Assembly (NCBI GenBank): GCA_902784965.1 | Contig: CACZWU010000010.1 | Coordinates: 1 to 59,394 of the forward strand | Reading direction: 5' to 3' | Length of the DNA stretch: 59,394 nt | Origin: an uncultured Bacteroidia bacterium | GTDB lineage: Bacteria > Bacteroidota > Bacteroidia > Bacteroidales > UBA932 | Shown here: piece after piece, positions 44,756 through 54,099 of the stretch | Layout of the letters: every line of letters starts with the position of its first letter | How positions within the stretch are numbered: the first letter of the stretch is position 1 | The notes under the pieces: generated by a model | The model's database searches: none | Told to the model about the DNA's origin: nothing | Seen by the model: the letters and a program-made list of their open reading frames with translations, nothing else | Translations under genes and position numbers: made by a program

Positions 44756-45140
44756 GTGTGCCGGCGTGCGGTACGGACAGGGGCAAGTCCTTCTGAGAAA
44801 GATAGAACATGTAGAGGATGGCGGGTTTCGTGCCGCGGTTCTCGCCGTAGTGGATGGTGTCGACCATCTCCACAAGGGTCTCGCCCGCATGCACGGTTTT
44901 CTCCCTGCCATCCTGTCCGATGATGGTCAGCTCTCCCTCTGCCAGCAAACCGAAATTGATCACGGGATGGTGGTGACATTCCAACCTTTTTCCGGCAGGA
45001 AATTCATACTTCACGGCTACCAGTTCGGGACGGCCCGTCAGATAGTCGGGCAGCTCCACGCCATCCCAGCTCTGGCTGGTACGAAACAACTCGGTGCGTT
45101 GTACCTGCCGGGCCGGATTTTGTTTTTTGCGTGTATTCAT
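44736..45140 (-). CDS. Single-domain cupin protein
   Basis: A 134-residue cupin: motif 1 in PAGKRLECHHHPVINFGLLAEGE (metal ligands among the His residues, plus Glu), motif 2 in AGETLVEMVDTIHYGENRG (His). Small cupins bind metal and a small ligand; the function is not predictable. It lies 5 bp after gpmI on the same strand and is probably co-transcribed with it. Confidence 0.8.
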   Translation of the reverse strand: MNTRKKQNPARQVQRTELFRTSQSWDGVELPDYLTGRPELVAVKYEFPAGKRLECHHHPVINFGLLAEGELTIIGQDGREKTVHAGETLVEMVDTIHYGENRGTKPAILYMFYLSQKDLPLSVPHAGTPTPPSS

Positions 45141-45145
45141 GGGAA

Positions 45146-46663
45146 TCAGTCGTTAATGAGACACTTGCCCGTCATTTCCCCGGGCTGTTCCAGCCCCATG
45201 ATATGAAGGATGGAAGGGGCCACGTCCGACAAGGCGCCGTCCTGCACTTTCGCCTTCTTGTTCTTCGTCACGTAGATAAAGGGAACGGGATTGACAGAAT
45301 GCTGCGTGTTGGGCGAGCCGTCGGCATTGATGGCATGGTCGGCGTTTCCGTGGTCGGCTGTGATGATGGTTTCATAACCCATCTTCCGGGCCGTTTCCAC
45401 TACCTCGTCCAGGCACTGGTCAATCGTCTTCACGGCCGTTTCGATGGCAGGGTAAACTCCGGTGTGCCCCACCATGTCGGCGTTGGCGAAATTCACCACA
45501 ATCCAGTCGTACTTCTTGGTCTTGAGCGCCTCGACCAATTTGTCCTTCACCTCGAAAGCAGACATCTCGGGCTTCAAGTCGTAGGTGGCCACCTGGGGAG
45601 AGTTCACCAGGATGCGGTCTTCCCCCTCGAAGGGCTCTTCCCGCCCGCCATTGATAAAGAAGGTCACGTGCGCATATTTCTCCGTCTCAGCGGCGTGCAA
45701 CTGCTTCAAGCCCTTGCCGGCGATATACTCGCCAAGCGTGTTTTGTACGTTCTCCTTGGGGAAAAGGATATGTATCCCCGTGAAGGTATCGTCATAAGGA
45801 GTCATACAGTAGTACTGCAGGCCGGGAATGGTCGTCATACCCTCCCCGACCATATCCTGCTGCGTGAGTACGATGGTGAGCTCTTTGGCACGGTCGCTGC
45901 GGAAGTTGAAGAAGATGACCACGTCGCCTTCCTGGATACGGCCGTCAACATTGCTGTTGACGAGCGGCTCCATGAACTCGTCGGTGTTCTTGTGCTCCTC
46001 CGTGTGCGTGTCGTAGCAAGACTGTACGCCCGCCACCATGTCCGTCACCGGACGGCCTTTGCCGTTTACCAGCAGGTCGTAAGCCAACTTGATGCGGTCC
46101 CAATGTTTGTCGCGGTCCATGGCGTAGTATCGGCCGATGACCGATGCGACAACACCTACCCCCACATCATCCATATGCTTCTGCAAGTCAGCGATGAAAC
46201 CCTTGCCCGACCTGGGGTCTGTGTCACGACCGTCCATGAAGCAATGCACGTAGCAGTTCTCGACGCCATACACCTGGGCGATGTCGATGAGTTTCAGGAG
46301 GTGGTCCAGCGAAGCGTGAATGCCGCCGGTGGAAGTGAGGCCCATCAGGTGAAGGCGCTTGCCAGTCGTCTTGGCATAGCTGTAAGCCGCTTTGATTTCC
46401 GGGTTCTCCAGGATGGAGTTGTCGGCGATGGCGCGATTGATCTTCACCAGATCCTGATAAACGACGCGTCCGGCGCCGATATTCAGGTGTCCCGTCTCTG
46501 AATTACCCATCTGCCCGTCGGGCAGCCCCACGTACGCGCCCGAAGCCTGCAACGCGGAATGCGGATAATGGGCATACAGATAGTCCATGTAAGGCGTGGA
46601 GGACTGCGAGATTACATCACTCTGGCTTTTGTCGCCTCTCCCTTCGGACCGACCGGCGTACAC
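45146..46663 (-). CDS. gpmI: 2,3-bisphosphoglycerate-independent phosphoglycerate mutase, abnormal N-terminus
   Basis: GpmI interconverts 3- and 2-phosphoglycerate in glycolysis, using two Mn ions and a phosphoserine. Nearly the whole protein is present: [18 protein letters not shown] with the catalytic Ser, [22 protein letters not shown], and the metal motif [17 protein letters not shown]. The normal start (about MKKALLMILDGWGIGDK), which holds a metal-binding Asp in the DGWG motif, is missing. Family sequence begins at [11 protein letters not shown]; upstream in this frame no ATG exists, and only a GTG at 46663 could start it. Directly upstream lies a lipoprotein-like leader in another frame. 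As written, the enzyme should lack part of its metal site. Confidence 0.85.
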   Translation of the reverse strand: MYAGRSEGRGDKSQSDVISQSSTPYMDYLYAHYPHSALQASGAYVGLPDGQMGNSETGHLNIGAGRVVYQDLVKINRAIADNSILENPEIKAAYSYAKTTGKRLHLMGLTSTGGIHASLDHLLKLIDIAQVYGVENCYVHCFMDGRDTDPRSGKGFIADLQKHMDDVGVGVVASVIGRYYAMDRDKHWDRIKLAYDLLVNGKGRPVTDMVAGVQSCYDTHTEEHKNTDEFMEPLVNSNVDGRIQEGDVVIFFNFRSDRAKELTIVLTQQDMVGEGMTTIPGLQYYCMTPYDDTFTGIHILFPKENVQNTLGEYIAGKGLKQLHAAETEKYAHVTFFINGGREEPFEGEDRILVNSPQVATYDLKPEMSAFEVKDKLVEALKTKKYDWIVVNFANADMVGHTGVYPAIETAVKTIDQCLDEVVETARKMGYETIITADHGNADHAINADGSPNTQHSVNPVPFIYVTKNKKAKVQDGALSDVAPSILHIMGLEQPGEMTGKCLIND

Positions 46664-46728
46664 GCCGTGATTACACCTGCTCCGCAGATGAGAAGGAGGG
46701 CAATCATCCTTTGCAAGTTCTTTTTCAT
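46612..46728 (-). pseudogene. Lipoprotein leader stub joined out of frame to gpmI
   Basis: An ORF of 38 codons starting 5 bp after the transporter stop: [18 protein letters not shown], then lipobox ITAC and a short tail, ending at a TAA inside gpmI. It looks like the start of a lipoprotein gene whose body has been lost. At about 46645 the sequence passes into gpmI in a different frame. A deletion joining two genes, or a misassembly, would explain both this stub and the missing gpmI start. Confidence 0.55.
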
Positions 46729-46733
46729 GGCCT

Positions 46734-48554
46734 TTAATGCAACGGAGTTAACGGATAGACGATGTTCACGATGAAGATGTTGGCGGCCAGGATGATGATG
46801 TTCATCAGCAGGCCGATACGCAAAAAGTCACTGAAGCGGTAGCCGCCGGGGCCGTACACCAGCATGTGGGTGGGCGAACCGATGGGTGTGGCAAAACTGC
46901 TGCTGACACTGATCATCAGGGCAATGAGGAAAGGGAACGGCTCGTAGCCCAGTTTCTCAGCAGCCTCGAACATGATGGGGAAAAACATGGCTCCCGCCGC
47001 CGTGTTGGAAATGAACTCGGTGATGAAGGTGGCGACAAAGCAGACGGCGGTCATCACCACGAAGGGATTGGTTCCGCAGACGTCGAGGACGCCTGTGGCC
47101 AGCCATTCGGCAATGCCGGTTTTCTGGATGGCAAGGCCCAGGACGGCACTGCAGGCGAATACCATCAGAATCTCCCAGTTGATGGATTTCATGGCCTGGT
47201 CAACACTGCAGCAACGGAAGAGGACCATGGCGCCGGCGGCAAGGAAAGCACACTGCAGCAGAGGCATGATGCCGAGGGCCGAGAGGACGACCATCGCTAT
47301 CATGATCGCTGTGGAGACAAGCGTGCCGGGCCCGATGTTCGGCACGTCATCGGAGTCGAAGAAGTGGACATCGTTCCGCAGGGATGCAGTGTCCACATTG
47401 ATTTGACTCGGATGTATGATCAGCAACGTGTCGCCTGCCTGCAGCACCACCTTGCGGGGCGCCTCGTTGATGCGCTTGCCGCGGCGGGCGACTGCGGCGA
47501 CCATCAGGTTGTTGTCCTTCTCGAAGGTGCTGTCGGCGATGCTGTGGCCTATGAGACGGCTGCCAAAGTTGACATAAGCTGTGCGAGCCTTACTATCCTT
47601 GTCCACTTCTCTCATGGAGAAGATATGGTGGTCGGCGGCGACCAGCTGGTGGCTCTCGGACAGTTCGTATAACTCGTCTATCTGTCCGGCATAGATCAAG
47701 TGGTCTCCACCCATGATATACTCATCCTCCGTGATGGGTGCCGCGACATCATCGAAGTGATAGAGCCCGATCAGGCTGCCGCCCTTGACATGGAAGAGGC
47801 CGGCTTCGGCCAACGTTTTGCCGATAAACGGATTGTCCGACGGAACCCGCAACTCCACGGTGTATTCCGATGTGGCTTCAAAGGCTTCTTCCGGTGCCTG
47901 CCGGTCCGGAAGCAAGCGACGCAGGGCGATGACGGAGAGCACCCCGATGAACAAGCAGAACAAGCCCGGAATGGCCGTGGCCAGCACGTTCATCGCTTCC
48001 CCCGTATTCTGCTCGTAGAGTCCGCTGATGATCAGGTTCGGCGGCGTGCCGATCAGTGTGCAGACACCGCCCATTCCCGAAGCGTAACTTAAGGGAATCA
48101 GCAGTTTGGAGGGCGAGATACCCAGTTTCTTGGCCCACATCTTGACGATTTTCACGAAGAGGGCCACGACAGTGGTGTTGCTGAGAAAAGAGCTCAGGAA
48201 GGCAACAGGCAACATCAATCGCGTCACCGCCTTTGAATAGCTGCCCGGCTGCCCGAGCAAGTGCTTCACAATCCACTGCAGCACACCCGTATGCATCAGT
48301 CCCGCGACAACCACGAACAACACGCCGACGGTGATGACAGACGTGCTGCTGAATCCCGAGAAGGCTTCCTTGGCATCCAGGACGCCGGTAACGAACAGGA
48401 TTCCGATGGCACTGAGGAACACCCAATCGGAGCGTATTTTGGTAAACAGCAGGACACTGAACATGGCCAGCACCGTAACGATGGTGATCCATGCATCCAC
48501 GCCAAAGCCCAAGAATGTGAATGATTCCATTTCAGTTATTATCACTTCATCCAT
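46734..48554 (-). CDS. SLC13/DASS-type transporter with two RCK_C domains
   Basis: A 606-residue inner-membrane transporter of the divalent anion:sodium symporter family. First half: [19 protein letters not shown] and [20 protein letters not shown]. Two cytosolic TrkA-C/RCK_C domains follow (about 210-290, 300-385; [36 protein letters not shown]). Second half: [19 protein letters not shown] and [17 protein letters not shown]. Substrates in the family include sulfate and dicarboxylates and cannot be chosen here. The start may be 48554 (13-bp overlap with the PAP2 gene) or the ATG at 48530. Confidence 0.88.
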   Translation of the reverse strand: MDEVIITEMESFTFLGFGVDAWITIVTVLAMFSVLLFTKIRSDWVFLSAIGILFVTGVLDAKEAFSGFSSTSVITVGVLFVVVAGLMHTGVLQWIVKHLLGQPGSYSKAVTRLMLPVAFLSSFLSNTTVVALFVKIVKMWAKKLGISPSKLLIPLSYASGMGGVCTLIGTPPNLIISGLYEQNTGEAMNVLATAIPGLFCLFIGVLSVIALRRLLPDRQAPEEAFEATSEYTVELRVPSDNPFIGKTLAEAGLFHVKGGSLIGLYHFDDVAAPITEDEYIMGGDHLIYAGQIDELYELSESHQLVAADHHIFSMREVDKDSKARTAYVNFGSRLIGHSIADSTFEKDNNLMVAAVARRGKRINEAPRKVVLQAGDTLLIIHPSQINVDTASLRNDVHFFDSDDVPNIGPGTLVSTAIMIAMVVLSALGIMPLLQCAFLAAGAMVLFRCCSVDQAMKSINWEILMVFACSAVLGLAIQKTGIAEWLATGVLDVCGTNPFVVMTAVCFVATFITEFISNTAAGAMFFPIMFEAAEKLGYEPFPFLIALMISVSSSFATPIGSPTHMLVYGPGGYRFSDFLRIGLLMNIIILAANIFIVNIVYPLTPLH

Positions 48555-49459
48555 TTAAAAAGCATAGGATAGACGCCGAAGCCAATAAAGGAGACAATGG
48601 CATAGCGTGCACACCGCACCATCAGCGCGGCGGTACTGCCGTTTGACAAAAATTCATCGGAGAAAGGCAGCTTGAGCGCGGTGTTCACTACAAGATAGAC
48701 CACCAGCCCTCCCAGCAAACGAGCGGCCATCAACAAAGGCTTGCGTGTATCCTCAAAGTGCACGCAATAATCGTCGAGGAGCGTGCCACCCATGAAACCG
48801 ATCATCAGTCCCACCGCAGTGTAATAATCCGCACTCGTGCAGTAGAAGAAGCCGGGAACGGCCGTGACCAACAGAATGCCGTAGAGCGTGAGCGTACTCT
48901 TTACCCGCATTTGAAGCGTCTGAACAAGCACCACACTGATCAAACCCAGCATCCACCCCGCCATCACGTCTGTGGGATAGTGAGCGCCGACCACGAAACG
49001 TGAAATGCCCGTCAGCAAAGGAATCACAATCGCAATCACCGTAAACCACCGTTTGCGCAGGTTGATGGCCAGCGAGCCGAACACAGTCACCGCATTGGTC
49101 GAATGGGCGCTGGGGAAGGAATAGCCCTGGGCCGAGATGTCGTAGATGTCCGCCTCGGGCTCCACAACACGCAGTATATCAATACCCTCGTGGTCGAAAT
49201 ACGGTCTGCGGCGTATGACGATGTTCTTGATCATGGTGTTCCAGGTCAGCCCCATAATGGCAATCAATCCCACCTTTCTTCCCAACTGCTTGTCATAGCT
49301 CCAGTACAGGAAGCCCACAATCAGTATGAGCGGCAGTTCTTCTCCAAACAGGGAGAAGAAGGACATAAACGAGATCCATGCGTCGCTGATGTTGGCCTGG
49401 AGCCACTCCATCAGGGTGACTTCCCAGGGAAAGAAAAACGTATTGCCGATTTCTGTCAT
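48542..49459 (-). CDS. PAP2-family membrane phosphatase
   Basis: A 305-residue multi-spanning protein with the three phosphatase motifs: KNIVIRRRP, PSAHSTNAV (catalytic His) and SRFVVGAHYPTD (nucleophile His). Enzymes of this type dephosphorylate undecaprenyl pyrophosphate, phosphatidate or similar lipids at the outer face of the inner membrane. I used ATG 49459 (MTEIGNTFFFPWEVTLMEWL); the longer open frame upstream is the MATE gene read out of frame. It follows the esterase-MATE gene by 2 bp. Confidence 0.9.
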   Translation of the reverse strand: MTEIGNTFFFPWEVTLMEWLQANISDAWISFMSFFSLFGEELPLILIVGFLYWSYDKQLGRKVGLIAIMGLTWNTMIKNIVIRRRPYFDHEGIDILRVVEPEADIYDISAQGYSFPSAHSTNAVTVFGSLAINLRKRWFTVIAIVIPLLTGISRFVVGAHYPTDVMAGWMLGLISVVLVQTLQMRVKSTLTLYGILLVTAVPGFFYCTSADYYTAVGLMIGFMGGTLLDDYCVHFEDTRKPLLMAARLLGGLVVYLVVNTALKLPFSDEFLSNGSTAALMVRCARYAIVSFIGFGVYPMLFKWMK

Positions 49460-49461
49460 GA

Positions 49462-52404
49462 TTAAATCGTTTTGATGCGCCACTTTCTCCTGTGGATATA
49501 TATGGCGCTCTGGATCCAGACACAAAGCGCATAGACACCATCGGCCGTCCAGCACACGGCGATGTCCGATTGAAAGATGCCGATAATGATGGTGCAGTAC
49601 ACGGCATAGATGCAAAGGGCCACTGCGTCGATGCGGAGACAGACACGTGTATCTCCCGTTCCCGCGACGGACTGAAGATACACATTCCACGGCAGGGTTA
49701 GCAGCATGGCCGCACACATCACCCATAGCGTGGGAACGGAACCTTGGATCAGGGAAGGAATATCGGTAAACAGGCTGATGATCTGGTGCGGGAAAATGGC
49801 AAAGATAGCCAGCAGCGGCAGCATCGTCACGGTACAAAGCATCACTACGCGCCGGATAATCGGGAACACGCCATCGGGATGGCCTTCGCCGATGATGTTG
49901 CTCACCAGCGTTGCCGCCGTAGAGGCAAAGGCCGCCGAGAAAACGAACGGTACCTCGGAGATACTCCGCACGATGTTGGCGATAGCCAGCTGCTCCTCGC
50001 CCAAATGCTCGATGAAGAGGAAGAATAGCAGCCACACGGAAATATTCAACACATACTCCAGCATTACCCAGGAGGCTGTGGAGAATATGTGCTTGAACTC
50101 CTTCCATACGGGTTTGACCAGCGTTTGCAGGCCGTATTTCTTATCGGCCGTAAAGAAAGCCCATAAGACAAAGAAAAGGAGAGAGATGCCTTCCGCGATG
50201 GTCGATGCCAATGCGGCTCCCTTGATGCCCATCGCCGGTGCGCCCAGGTGACCGAAGATGAGCACCCAGTCCAAAAAGATATTGCTAGCCACCAGCACGA
50301 TGGAATTCCAGGTAAGGCTCTTCGTTTCACAGATCCCAACGTAAAAAGCACGGAACAACGCTGTCAAAAAGGCAAAGAGCAGCCCCGGAATCCGCCAGTT
50401 CACATAGACGACGGAAGCCGCTAAGATATTCTCCGACCGCAGGATCCCCCGAAGAAGGGGCGGCGACAGAAAATACGAAAGGACCATCGTCAGAAGAGCC
50501 AGAGCCGCCAAGAACCAGACGCCCTGCCAGAAAACGCGTCCGATAGCGCCGAAGCCCGTTCCGCTCTCGCAAGCCTCCCCGTTGCGCCGGCCGATGATGA
50601 TTTGGACGCCGATGGAGAAGCCAAATCCCAGCATATACAGAATCGTGAAATAGACGCCGGCGATAGCCGAGGCACCCAGCTCAATCTCCCCGACACGGCC
50701 CAGAAAGGCCGTGTCGGTCATACCCAGCAGCTCCTCCATCACCAGCGCCACCAGGATGGGGAAAGTGATCCTCCAAATGGATTTGAAGGAATAATGCTCA
50801 GGGAGCTTGAATGTTGAATCAGTGCTTTTCATGCAACGCGTCAGCAGACTCTCTTGGACGACCCGTTTCCAAGGCGCTCTGCCCAGGACATCATCAGGTC
50901 CTCCCTTCTTCCGAACAGATCTTTCTCCGAACAGATCTTTCTGCATGCCGATGACATCGTCGAAGACCATCGTCTGGCGGTCGTCCCCCGAGAACTTCTT
51001 CCACACATATTTTTCGGTGGAGGGGTTGCCCGTCCGGGCGAAGTTGGTCCACATCTCCTTGGCGACGTGGCGGAACGCGCACTCGTCGTTCCCGACGATC
51101 GCCCCGCTCCCCATCGGGTCCGGCATGCAATTGTCAAACAGGTACGGAATCTCACACGCGTGTATTGCGCCAAGCTGGAGAGTTGTCACCGGCTTCTTGA
51201 TGAAGTACATATAGGTGTTGCCGCCGGCGGCAGCGTGCCGGATGGCCATATTGGTGTTACCGGCGCGGAAGTTGAGATCGTTGCAGTATTGCTCCAGCCG
51301 GCTTCCCTCGCTTTCGCCATCGAGCGTAGCCATGAACGCGTCGTACATGGCCTTCTCCTGGTCGTTGAGCAGCGCACGATCCCTCTTCGCGATCCACCGC
51401 AGCGTATCCGCGAAGCCTTCCTCGCCGCCCTCGAACGGCACGAAGTACCTGATCTCGTCCAGATTGGACCCGATCATCATATCGATCTTGGCCCGCTTCC
51501 CGTCTCCCCACATCTTATACATGTCCGCACGGTCTTCGGGCAGCGTGACACCGTCCAGGAGCGGGAAGTTGGCCGTTCCCAGAAGGCAGTTCTTGTCTAT
51601 CATACTTGCCTTCATGTAGGCGTCAACAAGCTGCCCGGTGGTGAGCGCCATCAGCTCGTCCATGGTCTGGCAGCCCGTTACGGAGAGGAAGTTCTGCGTG
51701 ACGTGGATGCCGTGCTCCATCGTGTCGCAGTAGGCGATGTTGGCGCTCTGCGCGATGCATCTGCGGAAGAGCCCCTCGCTCCCGTCGATGAGCGGGAGGA
51801 ACGTGACGCTGGCCGAACCAGCAGACTCGCCGAAAATCGTCACGTTGTCCGGATCGCCGCCAAACCCGGCGATGTTTTTCTGTACCCACCTGAGGGCTTC
51901 AAGCTGGTCGAGCAGGCCGAGGTTGCCGGCCTCCTTGAAGTTCTCTCCGCCCGGAACCCGCTCGAAGTTCATGAACCCCATGAAGCCGAGCCGGTAGTCG
52001 ATGGACACGAACAGAATGTCGGGGCACTGTCTGGAGATGTTGGTCAGGTCGTAGAGGGGCGACGCCTGGGATTCGGCACAGAATCCGCCGCCGTGAATCC
52101 ACACCATGACCGGTTTCCTGCTGTCCGGGCAGCCGGTATTGCAATATATGTTCAGCACGAGGCAGTCCTCGCCAAATTCCGCCGTCCCCTCCGAGTCGTT
52201 CACAGGGCCGATAGGAACATGGCCGGGCTTTGTCGCGTCATACACGCCGTCATCGTCTGCGGCAGGGAGCGCCTTCTGCCAACGAAGTTTCCCCAGCGGC
52301 TGCGTAGCATAAGGGATGCCCTTCCAGATAATCAGTTCGTCTGTCTCTTTGCCGATGAAGGTTCCGTTGTTGCACTTGACTGCTTTCATAATATCTTGTT
52401 TCAT
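49462..52404 (-). CDS. Type-B carboxylesterase fused to MATE-family exporter
   Basis: A 980-residue ORF. Residues 1 to about 490 are a type-B carboxylesterase with oxyanion HGGGF and the triad Ser194 (FGESAGSAS), Glu317 (GSNLDEIRY), His415 (AIHACEIPY); no signal peptide, so cytosolic. From Met525 a complete MATE exporter follows (456 residues, about 12 helices; FPILVALVMEELLGMTDTAF, GAALASTIAEGISLLFF). A perfect 16-bp tandem duplication at 50911-50942 shifts the frame. Without it the esterase would end KDLFGRREDLMMSWAERLGN... at a TGA at 50843-50841, 8 bp before the MATE ATG at 50832. The fusion is thus recent, and residues 495-524 are out-of-frame sequence. MATE may also be made from its own start. 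Confidence 0.9.
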   Translation of the reverse strand: MKQDIMKAVKCNNGTFIGKETDELIIWKGIPYATQPLGKLRWQKALPAADDDGVYDATKPGHVPIGPVNDSEGTAEFGEDCLVLNIYCNTGCPDSRKPVMVWIHGGGFCAESQASPLYDLTNISRQCPDILFVSIDYRLGFMGFMNFERVPGGENFKEAGNLGLLDQLEALRWVQKNIAGFGGDPDNVTIFGESAGSASVTFLPLIDGSEGLFRRCIAQSANIAYCDTMEHGIHVTQNFLSVTGCQTMDELMALTTGQLVDAYMKASMIDKNCLLGTANFPLLDGVTLPEDRADMYKMWGDGKRAKIDMMIGSNLDEIRYFVPFEGGEEGFADTLRWIAKRDRALLNDQEKAMYDAFMATLDGESEGSRLEQYCNDLNFRAGNTNMAIRHAAAGGNTYMYFIKKPVTTLQLGAIHACEIPYLFDNCMPDPMGSGAIVGNDECAFRHVAKEMWTNFARTGNPSTEKYVWKKFSGDDRQTMVFDDVIGMQKDLFGERSVRKKGGPDDVLGRAPWKRVVQESLLTRCMKSTDSTFKLPEHYSFKSIWRITFPILVALVMEELLGMTDTAFLGRVGEIELGASAIAGVYFTILYMLGFGFSIGVQIIIGRRNGEACESGTGFGAIGRVFWQGVWFLAALALLTMVLSYFLSPPLLRGILRSENILAASVVYVNWRIPGLLFAFLTALFRAFYVGICETKSLTWNSIVLVASNIFLDWVLIFGHLGAPAMGIKGAALASTIAEGISLLFFVLWAFFTADKKYGLQTLVKPVWKEFKHIFSTASWVMLEYVLNISVWLLFFLFIEHLGEEQLAIANIVRSISEVPFVFSAAFASTAATLVSNIIGEGHPDGVFPIIRRVVMLCTVTMLPLLAIFAIFPHQIISLFTDIPSLIQGSVPTLWVMCAAMLLTLPWNVYLQSVAGTGDTRVCLRIDAVALCIYAVYCTIIIGIFQSDIAVCWTADGVYALCVWIQSAIYIHRRKWRIKTI
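50911..50942. repeat. 16-bp perfect tandem duplication causing the gene fusion
   Basis: CCGAACAGATCTTTCT at 50911-50926 is repeated exactly at 50927-50942. Sixteen is not a multiple of three. With one copy, the esterase frame runs to a stop at 50843-50841; with two copies it passes this stop and joins the MATE frame. Confidence 0.9.
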
Positions 52405-52429
52405 AGTTGGTTATTTATGTGTTACTGTA

Positions 52430-54097
52430 TCAGTTTACCTTTTTTCCGCCGAAATACACTTCCTTGGGCATGTTGTAACTGAAGCCTTCGTGTTCGGCCG
52501 TGAGAAGGTCTTTGTCGAAAACCAGGAAGTCGGCATCCTTGCCGGCCTCGATGGAGCCTTTGGCGGCCTCTATGCCCAGCTGCTTGGCACCGTTGATGGT
52601 ATAGCCGATGATCATTTCTTCAATGTTCATCCGCTCGCTTGCGGGAGGGAATGGCGCAACGGTCCTGCTGTACTCGTCGAACCGGGTCTTCTCGTTGATC
52701 CAGCGGGTCATGCCGATTTCCATGGCAAGATAGGGACTCCAGTTCCTGAAATCGCCGTAGAAGACCTCATCGCTGGACCAGGTCACCAGGGCGCCGCTGT
52801 CCCACATAGTCTTGCAGCGGAACATGGAATGGGCACGTTTCTCGCCGATAAAGGTGGGCCAGTACTCGATGGGATTGCCGCCTACGTTGCCGCTGTGCCA
52901 CCAGGGAGTGAAATTGGCCGTGACGCCCAGTTTGGCAAAACGATCCAGATCCGCGTCATCCTGGACCCACAGATGGGCGCAGGTAACCTTTACGCGGTAC
53001 TTGTCTCCCAGCGCCTTCCTGGCCAGTTCCACGCCGTCCAGCACCACGCGGGACGAGGCCTCGCCGACCGTATGTACGTGGAGGTCCAACCCTTCTTCGT
53101 TGAGCTCTTTCAGGATCTCTGCCACCTGCTCTGCATTGAAGGCCGTGGCCCCTGTTACACCGGTGTCCACGTAAGGCGTAACCATCGCCGCGGTCTCGAT
53201 CTTCAGGGTGCCGTCCATGAAGATTTTCAGCGTGTGCACTTTCATGTGCTCCGTGTTGAATTTCTCCCGGAAGCGCTTCACGCCATCAAGAGCCTCCCTC
53301 ATTTTTGCGGGCTGGGTAAGCACATAGCATCCATCCACATAGACCGGCAGTTTACCCTGCTTGTCCAAATCCTGCAGATATTCGTAAATGCGCTCGTTCA
53401 TCCCGTTGTGCTCCGGGAAACCGGCATCAAACACACAGCTCACGCCATACTTGATGGAGCTATCCAGCCAGCGCAAAACCGCCGTGCTGATCTGCTCGTC
53501 CGTCAGGTCGTTGATGCCGTCAAAGAGCATGGGCCAGCTGGCGGTCTCAAACGAGTTTCCTGTCATGTGACCATCCTTGCGCACGAAATAAGCCAGCCCG
53601 GGAACGGGGTCCGGCGTGGCATCAGTAATTCCGTGCGCCGCAAGGATCCTGGAGTTAACCCAGTTGCTGTGCACTTCGCCTTCCAGGACCAGCATCTCGG
53701 CGTCCGGGCATATAGCGTCCAGTTCGTCCTTCGTGAGATCTTCCCCCGCCAGGCACGTGCGTTCCATCATGAACCGGTAACGCTTCAGGCCGGGATTTTT
53801 CTGAATCCAATCTGCCATAAAGGCCAGGCATTCCTTCTTTGTGGAACACATCACCGGTACACCCAGATCCAGGTACTCAAATCCGACACCGGTCGTTACA
53901 TGGACGTGGCTGTCGATGAGGCCGGGCATGATGAACTTGCCACCGAGATCGATAATGTCACCCTCGTACGCCTTCAGGCCGGACTCGTCGCCGACATAGA
54001 TAAATTTGCCATCCTTCACCACCAGGGCCGTGGCCTTGGAATGTTTCTTGTCTGCCGTAAAGATTCTGGCGTTTTTGATGATTTTGTCTGCTTTCAT
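52430..54097 (-). CDS. YtcJ-like amidohydrolase (amidohydrolase family 3), copy 1
   Basis: A 555-residue cytosolic metal-dependent hydrolase. The N-terminal beta-sandwich is followed by the TIM barrel with GLIDSHVHV (HxH ligands), LKIFMDGTLK, DLHVHTVGE (His), and the terminal Asp motif TWSSDEVF; the C-terminal part closes the sandwich with GSIEAGKDADFLVFDKDLL. YtcJ-type enzymes act on amide or ester-like bonds, but the substrate is unknown. It starts 2 bp after the DUF3089 gene. Its last about 530 bp are a near copy of the gene at the right edge. Confidence 0.9.
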   Translation of the reverse strand: MKADKIIKNARIFTADKKHSKATALVVKDGKFIYVGDESGLKAYEGDIIDLGGKFIMPGLIDSHVHVTTGVGFEYLDLGVPVMCSTKKECLAFMADWIQKNPGLKRYRFMMERTCLAGEDLTKDELDAICPDAEMLVLEGEVHSNWVNSRILAAHGITDATPDPVPGLAYFVRKDGHMTGNSFETASWPMLFDGINDLTDEQISTAVLRWLDSSIKYGVSCVFDAGFPEHNGMNERIYEYLQDLDKQGKLPVYVDGCYVLTQPAKMREALDGVKRFREKFNTEHMKVHTLKIFMDGTLKIETAAMVTPYVDTGVTGATAFNAEQVAEILKELNEEGLDLHVHTVGEASSRVVLDGVELARKALGDKYRVKVTCAHLWVQDDADLDRFAKLGVTANFTPWWHSGNVGGNPIEYWPTFIGEKRAHSMFRCKTMWDSGALVTWSSDEVFYGDFRNWSPYLAMEIGMTRWINEKTRFDEYSRTVAPFPPASERMNIEEMIIGYTINGAKQLGIEAAKGSIEAGKDADFLVFDKDLLTAEHEGFSYNMPKEVYFGGKKVN

Positions 54098-54099
54098 AG

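Noticed and set aside
48542..50107. Extended PAP2 frame of 521 codons
   Set aside because: Its first 216 codons are the MATE gene read out of frame; family similarity starts at ATG 49459.
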